Program-made: the position numbers and the translations under genes
In this document: in pieces, positions 1 through 6,638 of the stretch
Layout: each line of letters opens with the position of its first letter
Position numbering within the stretch: position 1 is the stretch's first letter
Assembly: GCA_024709705.1 (NCBI GenBank)
Contig: JANJWE010000175.1
Span: 1-16,697 of the forward strand
Direction: 5' to 3'
DNA from: Flavobacterium sp.
GTDB lineage: Bacteria; Bacteroidota; Bacteroidia; Flavobacteriales; Flavobacteriaceae
Length of the DNA stretch: 16,697 bases
Notes under the pieces: model-generated
Databases searched by the model: none
Told to the model about the DNA's origin: nothing
What the model saw: only the letters and a program-made list of their open reading frames with translations

Positions 1-1
1 T

Positions 2-535
2 CACGATTATGGAGAATATATTGATTGGCCTAATCGAGAATCCAAAGCAGATAATTTTTCAGCCATAAAAGATTTACACAGACAAATTGATTTTAAGTTG
101 TTACTCAATGAAAATGTGAAATTGAAAAAAGGGTCTGATGAGATTGCAATTGTTGGGGTTGAAAATTGGGGGAGAAAGTTTGGCGAACGAGGCGATATTC
201 AATTAGCATCTCAAGGTCTAACAAATAAAGATTTTAAAATTGTTTTGAGCCATGATCCAAGTCATTGGGATGAGATTGTTCAACATGACGACAAGCATTT
301 TCAATTGACTCTTTCAGGTCACACACACGGCCTTCAATTTGGGATAGAAATTCCGGGTATTGTTAAATGGAGTCCGGTGCAATACGTCTACAAACAATGG
401 GCCGGATTATATCACAATTTTGGACGATACATCTATGTAAATCGTGGTTTTGGCTTTCATGCTTATCCCGGAAGAGTAGGAATTTGGCCTGAAATTACAG
501 TAATTGAACTAAAAAAAGGCGAAAAAGTAGTGTAA
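2..535 (+). CDS. Metallophosphoesterase, C-terminal part (5' end outside window)
   Basis: The reading frame is already open at the first bases and runs 177 codons to a TAA, so the N-terminus lies upstream of the window. It begins with HDYG, the end of the GNHD(YG) metal-binding motif of calcineurin-like phosphoesterases. Further on come LSHDP (His metal ligand) and SGHTHGLQFG (the GHTHG motif), so the second half of the dinuclear metal site is present. The family hydrolyses phosphomonoesters, phosphodiesters or pyrophosphate bonds such as those in UDP-diacylglucosamine. The GHTHGLQ form with a downstream aromatic-rich segment (WAGLYHNFGRYIYVNRGFG) fits the YkuE/YaeI-like membrane-associated branch, whose members usually carry N-terminal membrane helices, but that part cannot be seen here. 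The substrate is unknown. A TTG at position 98 could be mistaken for a start codon, but the motifs upstream of it show that the gene is simply truncated by the window edge. Confidence 0.9.
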   Translation, partial: HDYGEYIDWPNRESKADNFSAIKDLHRQIDFKLLLNENVKLKKGSDEIAIVGVENWGRKFGERGDIQLASQGLTNKDFKIVLSHDPSHWDEIVQHDDKHFQLTLSGHTHGLQFGIEIPGIVKWSPVQYVYKQWAGLYHNFGRYIYVNRGFGFHAYPGRVGIWPEITVIELKKGEKVV

Positions 536-549
536 TTCGTTAAAAATAC

Positions 550-557
550 TACATTTG
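550..557 (+). promoter_or_regulatory. Possible -7 element for the thioredoxin-like gene
   Basis: TACATTTG matches the Bacteroidota -7 consensus TAnnTTTG exactly and lies 52 nt before the ATG at 610. At the expected -33 distance (about 527-530) the sequence is GTAG, a poor match to TTTG, so only half of the promoter is supported. The predicted leader is about 45 nt. Confidence 0.4.
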
Positions 558-609
558 TATAATATTAATTTAAGAATAGGTTTAATTTCAATAAAATATT
601 TGTCTATTT

Positions 610-906
610 ATGTCAAAATTTGGTGAACTTATTAACGCTCAGGTTCCGGTGTTAATTGATTTTTACACAGAGTGGAATGAGTCTTCGGTAGCCATGCATC
701 CTGTTATAAGAGATGTGGCTGCAGCTTTGGGAGATAAAGCAAAAGTTATTAAAATTGATGTTGACAAAAACCAAGAATTGGCTGATGCTTTGCGAATTAA
801 AGGTTTGCCTACTTTAATGATTTACAAAGACGGACAAATGGTTTGGAGACAATCTGGTGAATTGGACGCGAACACCATAATTGGTCTAGTTCAAGAACAA
901 GTTTAA
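610..906 (+). CDS. Thioredoxin-fold protein lacking both active-site cysteines
   Basis: This 98-residue protein has the length and layout of a thioredoxin: the DFYTEW strand at residues 17-22, a central KIDVDKN strand (48-54), and RIKGLPTLMIYKDG (62-75) with the cis-proline at Pro67. The usual WCGPC redox site reads W22-N-E-S-S26, and the whole protein has no cysteine. It cannot act as a disulfide oxidoreductase by the standard mechanism, so a structural, chaperone-like or partner-binding role is more likely, though this is inference. The fold is otherwise intact and ordinary in composition, so this looks like a maintained protein and not a decaying one. I believe similar cysteine-less versions occur in other flavobacteria, but this could not be searched. 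The ATG at 610 is the natural start, giving a full-length fold. Its stop is one base from the stop of the convergent deacetylase gene. Confidence 0.85.
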   Translation: MSKFGELINAQVPVLIDFYTEWNESSVAMHPVIRDVAAALGDKAKVIKIDVDKNQELADALRIKGLPTLMIYKDGQMVWRQSGELDANTIIGLVQEQV

Positions 907-907
907 A

Positions 908-1555
908 TTACCGGATTACATCATATTGATATCCGTTTTGGGATAAAAAAGTTAAAGTCTTTGGAAGTGTATATTCCAAATTCTGAAATGCTTTTTTGCT
1001 GTCGTGAAAGACTATAATACTTCCGTTTTCTACATTTTCTAAAACATTTTGCAAACATTTTTCGGGTGTAGTTTTTGAATCAAAATCCATGCTGATAACA
1101 TCCCACATGATTATTTTGTAACCATCTTTACGTAACGCTTTTGATTGAATGGGTTTTATTTTACCGTAAGGAGGTCTAAATAATTTTGTGCTTTTATTTA
1201 TTAGGTTAGAATTTATTTCAATTTCATTTTGACACAAGACTACATCATTCCAATAAATGGAATTAGTAGTATCCCAACCTTTCAAGTGGTTTTGGGTATG
1301 ATTCCCAACGGCATGACCTGATTGAATTAGAGACTTAAATATTTCAGGGTTTTTCTGAATATTATTCCCAATACAAAAAAAAGTAGCTTTGGCATTATGT
1401 TTGGCCAATTCTGCCATTACCCATGGTGTTACTTCTTCATTTGGTCCATCATCAAAAGTTAAATATACAGATTTAGATTCAGGGTTTAATTTCCAAATGT
1501 AGTGGGGAAATATCCAACGGGTTATTTTTTTTGTTTTAATCCAAAAGGAGTTCAT
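908..1555 (-). CDS. Polysaccharide deacetylase (NodB / carbohydrate esterase 4 family)
   Basis: The 215-residue protein carries all five CE4 motifs in order: TFDDGP (33-38, catalytic base and metal Asp), HTQNH (86-90, metal histidines), RPPYG (127-131), WDVISMDFD (151-159) and IIVFHD (180-185, catalytic His). Such enzymes are metal-dependent and remove N- or O-acetyl groups from chitin, peptidoglycan or surface polysaccharides; the substrate is not evident. No clear cleavable signal peptide is seen, only a basic-aromatic N-terminus. The frame stays open upstream to 1687, but that longer form would overlap the preceding gene by 89 bases and span a strong terminator hairpin. The ATG at 1553-1555 gives the usual compact CE4 length and is preferred. 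The gene lies downstream of the DUF2723 gene on the same strand, with the terminator in the 43-nt gap, so expression may depend on read-through or on a promoter I could not identify. Confidence 0.88.
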   Translation of the reverse strand: MNSFWIKTKKITRWIFPHYIWKLNPESKSVYLTFDDGPNEEVTPWVMAELAKHNAKATFFCIGNNIQKNPEIFKSLIQSGHAVGNHTQNHLKGWDTTNSIYWNDVVLCQNEIEINSNLINKSTKLFRPPYGKIKPIQSKALRKDGYKIIMWDVISMDFDSKTTPEKCLQNVLENVENGSIIVFHDSKKAFQNLEYTLPKTLTFLSQNGYQYDVIR

Positions 1556-1571
1556 ACTTTGGTTTAGTTTG

Positions 1572-1599
1572 AAAAAAGGAGCTTTTAAGCTCCTTTTTT
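1572..1599 (-). terminator. Intrinsic terminator downstream of the DUF2723 gene
   Basis: AAAAAAGGAGC (1572-1582) and GCTCCTTTTTT (1589-1599) form a perfect 11-bp stem around a 6-nt loop. Read on the minus strand the hairpin runs into a T tract right after the DUF2723 stop codon, which overlaps its edge (1599-1601). The A/T flanks are symmetric, so it could also stop plus-strand transcripts arriving from the thioredoxin-like gene. Confidence 0.8.
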
Positions 1600-4500
1600 T
1601 ATTCGTTTTTACGATTAAATCGTTCAAATGTTTTATTGTAATTGTTGAAGGTTTGTTTGCTTTTTTCATAAAATTCCAAATCTTCATAATCTTTCATTAC
1701 AAGCAAAAGCGAACGATATCTTTCTAAGTTAGTTACAATATCTATCATCCGTTCGTTCTGCTCAGTAGATTTTAAGCCTACATAATAATTTAAATTATTT
1801 TGATACTTAAAAATAAGACTTTCCAGTAGTTTTCTGGCTTTTTCCTTTTTGTTTAAGGCATAATAGCCACTGGCAAAAGGCTCAACTAAAGTATAATAAC
1901 CATAGAAATCTAAAGGCATTTTTGCCAATGCTAAGTCAATAACTTTTTCTGCTTTTTCAAGTTTATCTTCTTCAATTAATTGGTACATCAAACGCGAAAG
2001 ATTAGTTCTGTAGGTTATACTGTTTCTTCGGGTCTCAACATCATGGTAAATATCGGTTCGATCTCCATTACCCCAATCCCACTTCATTACAATGTCATAC
2101 ATTTTGTCACTGTCTATATGTCCCATTTCAAATGGATTCTCTTTGTCCACAGGAGTTTTTATGGGCACAAGTTTGTATACTAATCCATCCAATTGAAGAT
2201 AGTCTTTCAGCCAAAGATAATCTTCATCACTAAAGCTGCCCCCTGTAAAATAGATAGGTCTTTCCCAGTTGTTGTTTTGGATGATATCAAACATCATTAT
2301 TCGAGCTTTGTAAATAGCTCTATCTTTGATGTCTATATCCATGAATGGTACAATGGAGTCATAAAATTTTTCCGAAACTACTTTGTTTTTAATTACAGCC
2401 TCTTTGTCAACTGTATATCGAATTTTGTTGGTTGGAAAAAAATGAACACTTTGTCCACTTTGCATCTCAAGTTTGGTGTTTGGGTCGTCACTTTTTATAA
2501 ATTCCAGAAAACTCTTAAGTTCCCATCGATTTTGAGTAATTTCATGATGGATACAATAGTCTAATTTGTCACCTACATAAGATTTTCTATCAAAAGAAAT
2601 GGGCAGAGGTTCAGAGTTATAGGCTTTGGCTTTCATTTGGTCTATGTGCCAATCCGTCATAAATAATTGAGTGTTTACAACTCTAACATCTCTTCTTATT
2701 CCTTCAATTTCTTGGGCATACCATAACGGGAACGTATCATTATCACCAATGGTAAATAAAATGGCATTAGGTTCACAGGATTCCAAATACCCTTTCGCAT
2801 TGGACAATGCTGTGTATTTATTAGAACGGTCGTGATCATCCCAATTTTGTGTGGCCAACAAAACCGGTGACGCAAGTAATGCTAAAGCGGTTACTAGTGG
2901 AATTGCAATTTTTGGCTGCATCCATTTTTGAAGAGCTTCAATTGTAGCATATGCCCCAATTCCAATCCAAATTGCAAAAACATAAAACGAGCCTACCAAT
3001 GCATAATCTCTTTCCCTCGGCTCAAAAGGACGTTCGTTGAGATAGATTTTTAATGCAATACCAGTGAACAAAAATAAAGCAAGAAGGACATAAAAACTTT
3101 TGAGGTCTTTTTTTGAATGGTAAAGAATACCAATAAGTGCTAAAATGAAAGGTAAAAAATAATACGTGTTCCGGCCTTTATTTGTAAGTACATCGTTGGG
3201 TAAGTTTTGTTGAGAACCCAAAAAGACTTCATCTATAAAGTTTATACCACTTAACCAATTTCCTTCATTGTCGTATTTTCCTTGAATATCACTTTGTCTT
3301 CCAACAAAATTCCACATTAGGTAGCGTATATACATGTATCCAAATTGGTATTCAAACATGAATTTGAAGTTGTCAGAAGTTTTAGGTTTATCAACAATTA
3401 AGTAATTTCCATAAGCTTTGAGGAAAGAAATATAATCTTCATTGTCCAATCTACCGGAGTTAAAAGCTTGTTTGAACTGATTAACGATATCTACTAATTC
3501 TTGTTCATGGGCATATTCCGGATCTATTTTAAAATCTAAAATAGACGTAAACTGCATATAATTTTGAGCATGGTCGCTACTCCACATTCTGGGAAGAATT
3601 GCTTTGTGAGCATTGTGATTGTTTTGAGTAGCATTTTTGTAATTGTTTGTAATTACATATTTACCGGTGTTGTAATCTCTTTCATAGTTAGGGGCTTTGT
3701 CCAAAAAGGGTTCGTCTGGATCCAATCCGGCAAACATATCCGAGAATTGTGGCCCGTAAAACAAAGGGTTTTGAGGGTACTGTTCCCGATTGTAATAAGC
3801 CAAAACTTCTCGAGCATCAGAGGGTTTGTTTTCGTTAATCACAACATTTGCATTGGCACGAATAGGAAGCATCATCCAAGTAGAAAACCCAATGAAAATG
3901 AATAATATACACAACAATAAAGTATTGTATTGCGGTAAGTTTTTTTTGCGTGTAAAAGTTAATCCAAAATAAAAGAATGCAATTAATACTAGCGTCATAA
4001 AAACAGTTCCGGAGTCAAAAGGAAGTCCAAAAGTATTGACCATAAATACTTCTGTTTTTCCAAAAAGTGACATAGTCAAAGGCAAAAGCATTTTAAAAAT
4101 GAACAATAATATGGCAACAACAACTACATTGGCAATTATGAAATTTTTTACGGTAATGGTTTTGTAATTTTTAAAAAAGTAAAGTAAACCTATAGAAGGT
4201 ATAGTTAAAAGTGCCATAAAGTGGACACCAAATGAAAGACCTACTACCAAACAAATGAGAAGCAGCCATTTGTTTCCTCGTGGCGAATGCATTTCTTGCT
4301 CCCATCTTAGGCCAAGCCAAAATAAAAGCGATATTAAGAGTGTTGCCATGGCATACACTTCTGCTTCTACTGCGTTATACCAAAAACTATCTGTAAAAGT
4401 AAAACTCAGAGCTCCTATGAATGAAGCCAAAAGAATGGCTATTGAATCGGTTGATGTTAGCTCTTTAAATTTGCTAATTATGTTTCGTAACAATAGCGTA

Positions 4501-4796
4501 GACGACCAAAAAAAGAACAATATTGTGAATGCACTCGAAAATACCGACATCATATTTACCATTAAAGCAACTTTTGAAGCATCGGTAGCAAATAGGGCAA
4601 AAAACGCACCCATCATTTGAAATAAGGGTGCTCCCGGAGGATGGCCTACTTGTAACTTAGCTGAAGTCGAAATGTATTCGCCACAATCCCAAAAACTTAC
4701 GGTAGGTTCAACGGTTAAAGTAAAAGTTACCAAGGCAATCGTAAAGGCCAACCAACCTAAGGCGGTATTCCATTTATTAAAATTAAAGGTTTTCAT
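1599..4796 (-). CDS. DUF2723 multi-pass membrane protein, GT-C-type glycosyltransferase-like
   Basis: This 1065-residue protein has an N-terminal membrane block (roughly residues 12-310, about 8-9 helices), a soluble segment (about 315-540), a second membrane block (about 545-650, four helices) and a large C-terminal domain (about 650-1065) with TPR-like helical sequence near the end. The first loop after helix 1 holds FWDCGEY (35-41) and HPPGAPL (52-58), and NAVEAEVYA follows at 141-149. Acidic residues in the first periplasmic loop are the catalytic signature of GT-C enzymes such as protein O-mannosyltransferases, which transfer sugar from a lipid carrier. The DUF2723 family is nearly confined to Bacteroidota and is annotated as putative protein O-mannosyltransferase. 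A role in transferring sugar to periplasmic proteins or envelope glycans is inference; donor and acceptor are unknown. The ATG at 4794-4796 sits directly before the first helix. The adjacent deacetylase fits an envelope-glycan setting but does not prove one. Confidence 0.88.
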   Translation of the reverse strand: MKTFNFNKWNTALGWLAFTIALVTFTLTVEPTVSFWDCGEYISTSAKLQVGHPPGAPLFQMMGAFFALFATDASKVALMVNMMSVFSSAFTILFFFWSSTLLLRNIISKFKELTSTDSIAILLASFIGALSFTFTDSFWYNAVEAEVYAMATLLISLLFWLGLRWEQEMHSPRGNKWLLLICLVVGLSFGVHFMALLTIPSIGLLYFFKNYKTITVKNFIIANVVVVAILLFIFKMLLPLTMSLFGKTEVFMVNTFGLPFDSGTVFMTLVLIAFFYFGLTFTRKKNLPQYNTLLLCILFIFIGFSTWMMLPIRANANVVINENKPSDAREVLAYYNREQYPQNPLFYGPQFSDMFAGLDPDEPFLDKAPNYERDYNTGKYVITNNYKNATQNNHNAHKAILPRMWSSDHAQNYMQFTSILDFKIDPEYAHEQELVDIVNQFKQAFNSGRLDNEDYISFLKAYGNYLIVDKPKTSDNFKFMFEYQFGYMYIRYLMWNFVGRQSDIQGKYDNEGNWLSGINFIDEVFLGSQQNLPNDVLTNKGRNTYYFLPFILALIGILYHSKKDLKSFYVLLALFLFTGIALKIYLNERPFEPRERDYALVGSFYVFAIWIGIGAYATIEALQKWMQPKIAIPLVTALALLASPVLLATQNWDDHDRSNKYTALSNAKGYLESCEPNAILFTIGDNDTFPLWYAQEIEGIRRDVRVVNTQLFMTDWHIDQMKAKAYNSEPLPISFDRKSYVGDKLDYCIHHEITQNRWELKSFLEFIKSDDPNTKLEMQSGQSVHFFPTNKIRYTVDKEAVIKNKVVSEKFYDSIVPFMDIDIKDRAIYKARIMMFDIIQNNNWERPIYFTGGSFSDEDYLWLKDYLQLDGLVYKLVPIKTPVDKENPFEMGHIDSDKMYDIVMKWDWGNGDRTDIYHDVETRRNSITYRTNLSRLMYQLIEEDKLEKAEKVIDLALAKMPLDFYGYYTLVEPFASGYYALNKKEKARKLLESLIFKYQNNLNYYVGLKSTEQNERMIDIVTNLERYRSLLLVMKDYEDLEFYEKSKQTFNNYNKTFERFNRKNE

Positions 4797-4865
4797 TTGT
4801 TTAGTTTTGTGCTACACGTGTTAGGAATTACAAAGAAACTATTTTTTTAGAGAATGCGTATTAGC

Positions 4866-4883
4866 TTAACAAAAATTTGTTAA
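4866..4883. promoter_or_regulatory. 18-nt palindrome upstream of the DUF2723 gene, possible operator
   Basis: TTAACAAA and TTTGTTAA form perfect 8-bp inverted arms around an AA spacer, centred about 78 bp before the minus-strand start at 4796. This is the right shape for a dimeric repressor site, but AT-rich palindromes of this size also arise by chance. No good TAnnTTTG promoter for the DUF2723 gene was found in 4797-5000; the nearest candidate is TTTCTTTG, a weak match. Confidence 0.25.
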
Positions 4884-4983
4884 AGATTGCCAATGGGTTA
4901 ATTCATTAATAAAATAAGTATCAGCAATCTAGAATTGTGAGACGTAATTTTTTTAAAAAAAAGCCATAAAAAAAGATTAAATA

Positions 4984-5014
4984 TTTGCTTTAAATAAAAA
5001 ATGTTATAAATTTG
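4984..5014 (+). promoter_or_regulatory. Consensus Bacteroidota promoter for tRNA-Gln
   Basis: TTTG (4984-4987), a 19-nt spacer and TAAATTTG (5007-5014) match the Bacteroidota primary sigma-factor consensus perfectly in both boxes and spacing. The expected transcription start is near 5020, about 15 nt before the mature tRNA 5' end. It is the best promoter in the window. Confidence 0.8.
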
Positions 5015-5035
5015 CACCCGCAATCAAGCAATTGA

Positions 5036-5106
5036 TGGTCCATGGTGTAATGGTAACACTACGGTTTTTGGTGCCGTCTTTCTAGGTTCGAGTCCTAGTG
5101 GACCAA
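5036..5106 (+). tRNA. tRNA-Gln (anticodon TTG)
   Basis: A complete 71-nt cloverleaf can be folded by hand. The acceptor arms TGGTCCA (5036-5042) and TGGACCA (5099-5105) pair fully, with discriminator A5106. The D arm is GTGT/ACAC (5045-5048/5056-5059). The anticodon arm is ACGGT/GCCGT, with one T-G pair, around loop TTTTGGT, giving anticodon TTG at 5068-5070, which reads CAA/CAG glutamine codons. The T arm is CTAGG/CCTAG around TTCGAGT. The 3' CCA is not encoded (ACAAA follows the acceptor stem), so a CCA-adding enzyme is required. Confidence 0.97.
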
Positions 5107-5109
5107 CAA

Positions 5110-5140
5110 AAAAAGCCCTTTTCATCGAAAAGGGCTTTTT
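5110..5140. terminator. Bidirectional terminator shared by tRNA-Gln and the universal stress gene
   Basis: A perfect 14-bp stem, AAAAAGCCCTTTTC (5110-5123) with GAAAAGGGCTTTTT (5127-5140), closes on a 3-nt ATC loop. T-rich tracts lie on both strands. It starts 4 nt after the tRNA and lies 16 nt beyond the stop codon of the minus-strand stress-protein gene, so it can serve both convergent units. Confidence 0.9.
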
Positions 5141-5156
5141 GTTTTGTATGGATTTC

Positions 5157-5984
5157 TTATTTAATTCTGAATGTTATTACCGGTTTAACCGAGTGATTTA
5201 CTAAGTCTTCACTTATGCTTCCATTGAAAAAGTGCGATAGTCCTTTTCTGCCATGAGTGCACATACCAATCAAATCGGCGTTTATGCTGTTGGAGAAATT
5301 TAAAATTCCTTTTTCAACGTTGGCGTCATTAAAAATGTGAGTTGAATAGCTGTTAATGTTAAACTTGGCCACAAATTTGTTCATAATGTCTTGTGCTACA
5401 AGAGTAGATTTAAAATTGTTTGGCGTGTTAATCATAACCAAGTTCAATTCTGCTCCAAATTTATTGGCTACTTCTACAACTTTTTCAAAAGGTTTGTTAA
5501 CTTCTTCAGTAAAGTCAGAGGCAAAAACAAATTTTTGGATATGAAATTCTGGAAGCTCTTTTTTGATAATTAAAACCGGAACATCAGAGTAACGTACTAC
5601 TTTTTCGGCATTTGAACCAATGAACATATCTTTAAAACCACTAGCTCCATGAGAACCCATAACAATTAAATCTACATCATTCTTCTTAATTAAGTTTAAT
5701 ATACCGTCAAAAGCCATTTCAAACTGAATGATTTCAGATACTTTCAAACCTTCCAAATAATCAGAATCCATTAAACTTTCAAGTTTGGCTATTGCGGCAT
5801 TCTTAAAGAACATAATCTCAGGAAGTGCATGTCCACTTGAAACAGCATCACCAGTCTCGTGAGGCAATTCTAGCATATGAAGTAAAATAATTTCCCCGTT
5901 ATGTTTGCGGGCAATTTGTGCAGCCACTTTTAAAGCATATTCAGCATGATCTGAGAAATCGGTTGGAATTAAGATTTTTTTCAT
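5157..5984 (-). CDS. Universal stress protein, tandem UspA domains
   Basis: This is a 275-residue cytoplasmic protein with two UspA domains. Domain 1 (about 1-142) opens with the typical KKILIPTDFSDHAEYAL and has the ATP-binding loop G110-S-H-G113, nine residues, then G123-S. Domain 2 (about 150-275) opens with KFVFASDF and ends with C242-T-H-G245, nine residues, then G255-S, so the first glycine of its G-x2-G-x9-G(S/T) loop is replaced by Cys; nucleotide binding there may be altered. Family members bind ATP or sense stress such as growth arrest; the exact role is unknown. The frame stays open upstream to 6053, but the ATG at 5982-5984 lies directly before the conserved first strand, and the upstream part overlaps the predicted promoter, so the short start is preferred. 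The gene is monocistronic: it diverges from rimP and ends at the terminator shared with tRNA-Gln. Confidence 0.9.
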   Translation of the reverse strand: MKKILIPTDFSDHAEYALKVAAQIARKHNGEIILLHMLELPHETGDAVSSGHALPEIMFFKNAAIAKLESLMDSDYLEGLKVSEIIQFEMAFDGILNLIKKNDVDLIVMGSHGASGFKDMFIGSNAEKVVRYSDVPVLIIKKELPEFHIQKFVFASDFTEEVNKPFEKVVEVANKFGAELNLVMINTPNNFKSTLVAQDIMNKFVAKFNINSYSTHIFNDANVEKGILNFSNSINADLIGMCTHGRKGLSHFFNGSISEDLVNHSVKPVITFRIK

Positions 5985-6029
5985 AAAAGGAGGTAAAATG
6001 TTTGTTTTTATATTGGTTAAATTAAAGTA

Positions 6030-6061
6030 TAAAGGTACAATTTTTTTTATCACTTAACAAT
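6030..6061 (-). promoter_or_regulatory. Candidate promoter for the universal stress gene
   Basis: On the minus strand, ATTG (6058-6061), a 20-nt spacer and TACCTTTA (6030-6037) resemble TTTG-N19-TAnnTTTG with one mismatch in each box. The predicted leader is about 40 nt. It stands back to back with the rimP promoter. Confidence 0.4.
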
Positions 6062-6064
6062 GAT

Positions 6065-6095
6065 TTTTCAAATTTAAAAAAAAACACTATATTTG
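6065..6095 (+). promoter_or_regulatory. Promoter of the rimP-nusA-infB operon
   Basis: TATATTTG (6088-6095) is an exact TAnnTTTG -7 box. Exactly 19 nt upstream is TTTT (6065-6068), three of four bases of the -33 box. Transcription would start near 6102, leaving a leader of about 55 nt that contains the mini-ORF and hairpin described separately. Confidence 0.6.
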
Positions 6096-6114
6096 CCCCG
6101 TTATTTGCTTAAAA

Positions 6115-6153
6115 ATGAATAATGAGGGGAGCATAGCTCCCCTCTTTTTATAA
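6115..6153 (+). CDS. Possible 12-codon leader peptide before rimP
   Basis: An ATG at 6115 opens the frame [12 protein letters not shown], which ends with TAA at 6151-6153, 4 nt before the rimP ATG. The whole hairpin at 6124-6144 lies within it. If translated, the ribosome would cover the hairpin during transcription. There is no Shine-Dalgarno site, but real genes here lack them as well. A frame this short could easily be chance; it is listed because of its exact overlap with the hairpin. Confidence 0.25.
   Translation: MNNEGSIAPLFL
6124..6149 (+). terminator. Terminator-like hairpin in the rimP leader (putative attenuator)
   Basis: GAGGGGAGC (6124-6132) and GCTCCCCTC (6136-6144) form a perfect 9-bp, GC-rich stem with a 3-nt ATA loop, followed at once by TTTTT (6145-6149). 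It lies between the operon promoter and the rimP start codon. No upstream plus-strand gene needs it, because tRNA-Gln has its own terminator about 1 kb earlier. It therefore probably limits or regulates entry into rimP-nusA-infB, or ends a very short RNA of about 45 nt. The structure is seen directly; the function is inference. Confidence 0.65.
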
Positions 6154-6157
6154 AAAT

Positions 6158-6622
6158 ATGACATTTAAAAATAAAGTAACCGAATTGCTTCAATCGGCTT
6201 TAGATCAAAAGCCCAATTTGTTTTTGATTGACTTCACTATAACCGAGTCAAACAAAATAACTATTGTGTTAGACGGAGATAATGGTGTAACCCTACAAGA
6301 TTGTATGGATGTAAGCCGAGCGATTGAACACAATATTGACCGAGATGAATTTGATTTTGGCTTAGACGTAGCTTCTGCCGGAGTTTCAACACCACTCAAG
6401 TTGGTTAGACAATACAAAAAAAATGTTGGAAGAAATTTAAAAGTAAATACAGCATCAGATGTTTATGAAGCCCAGTTGGTTAATGCAGATGATGAAAAAA
6501 TAACACTTTCTTGGACGGCAAGAGAACCCAAAAAAGTAGGAAAAGGAAAAGAAACGGTTCAAAAAGAAATTGAAATACCGTACAGTGAAATCAAACAAGC
6601 AGTAGTGACAATAACATTTTAA
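6158..6622 (+). CDS. rimP: Ribosome maturation factor RimP
   Basis: This 154-residue cytoplasmic protein assists late maturation of the 30S ribosomal subunit. The N-terminal domain (about 1-82) includes [37 protein letters not shown], written here as two parts of the RimP alpha/beta fold: the beta strands at residues 21-38 and the conserved LQDC-DVSRAIE helix after them. [19 protein letters not shown] follows, a recognisable form of the family's SPGxxRPL signature with A-G-V-S-T-P-L. The C-terminal part (about 90-154) is an SH3-like barrel ending in [12 protein letters not shown]. Length and order match the family. It is the first gene of the operon, 16 nt before nusA, the same order as in most bacteria. 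The ATG at 6158 follows the leader hairpin and gives the expected N-terminus. Confidence 0.95.
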   Translation: MTFKNKVTELLQSALDQKPNLFLIDFTITESNKITIVLDGDNGVTLQDCMDVSRAIEHNIDRDEFDFGLDVASAGVSTPLKLVRQYKKNVGRNLKVNTASDVYEAQLVNADDEKITLSWTAREPKKVGKGKETVQKEIEIPYSEIKQAVVTITF

Positions 6623-6638
6623 AACAGTATAGATTAGC

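Noticed and set aside
98..535. Complete 145-residue gene starting at TTG 98
   Set aside because: The frame is open to the window's left edge and carries HDYG of the phosphoesterase GNHD motif upstream of this codon, so the gene is truncated by the window and 98 is not its start.
1556..1687. Long N-terminal extension of the deacetylase to 1687
   Set aside because: It would overlap the DUF2723 gene by 89 bases and run through a strong terminator hairpin, and the added residues show no family similarity.
4255..4620. 121-codon plus-strand open frame inside the DUF2723 gene
   Set aside because: It is antisense to a clearly conserved membrane protein, has no recognisable domain or promoter, and is explained as a shadow of the coding strand.
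5985..6053. N-terminal extension of the stress protein to 6053
   Set aside because: The UspA domain begins right at the inner ATG (5982-5984), and the extension covers the predicted promoter and leader.
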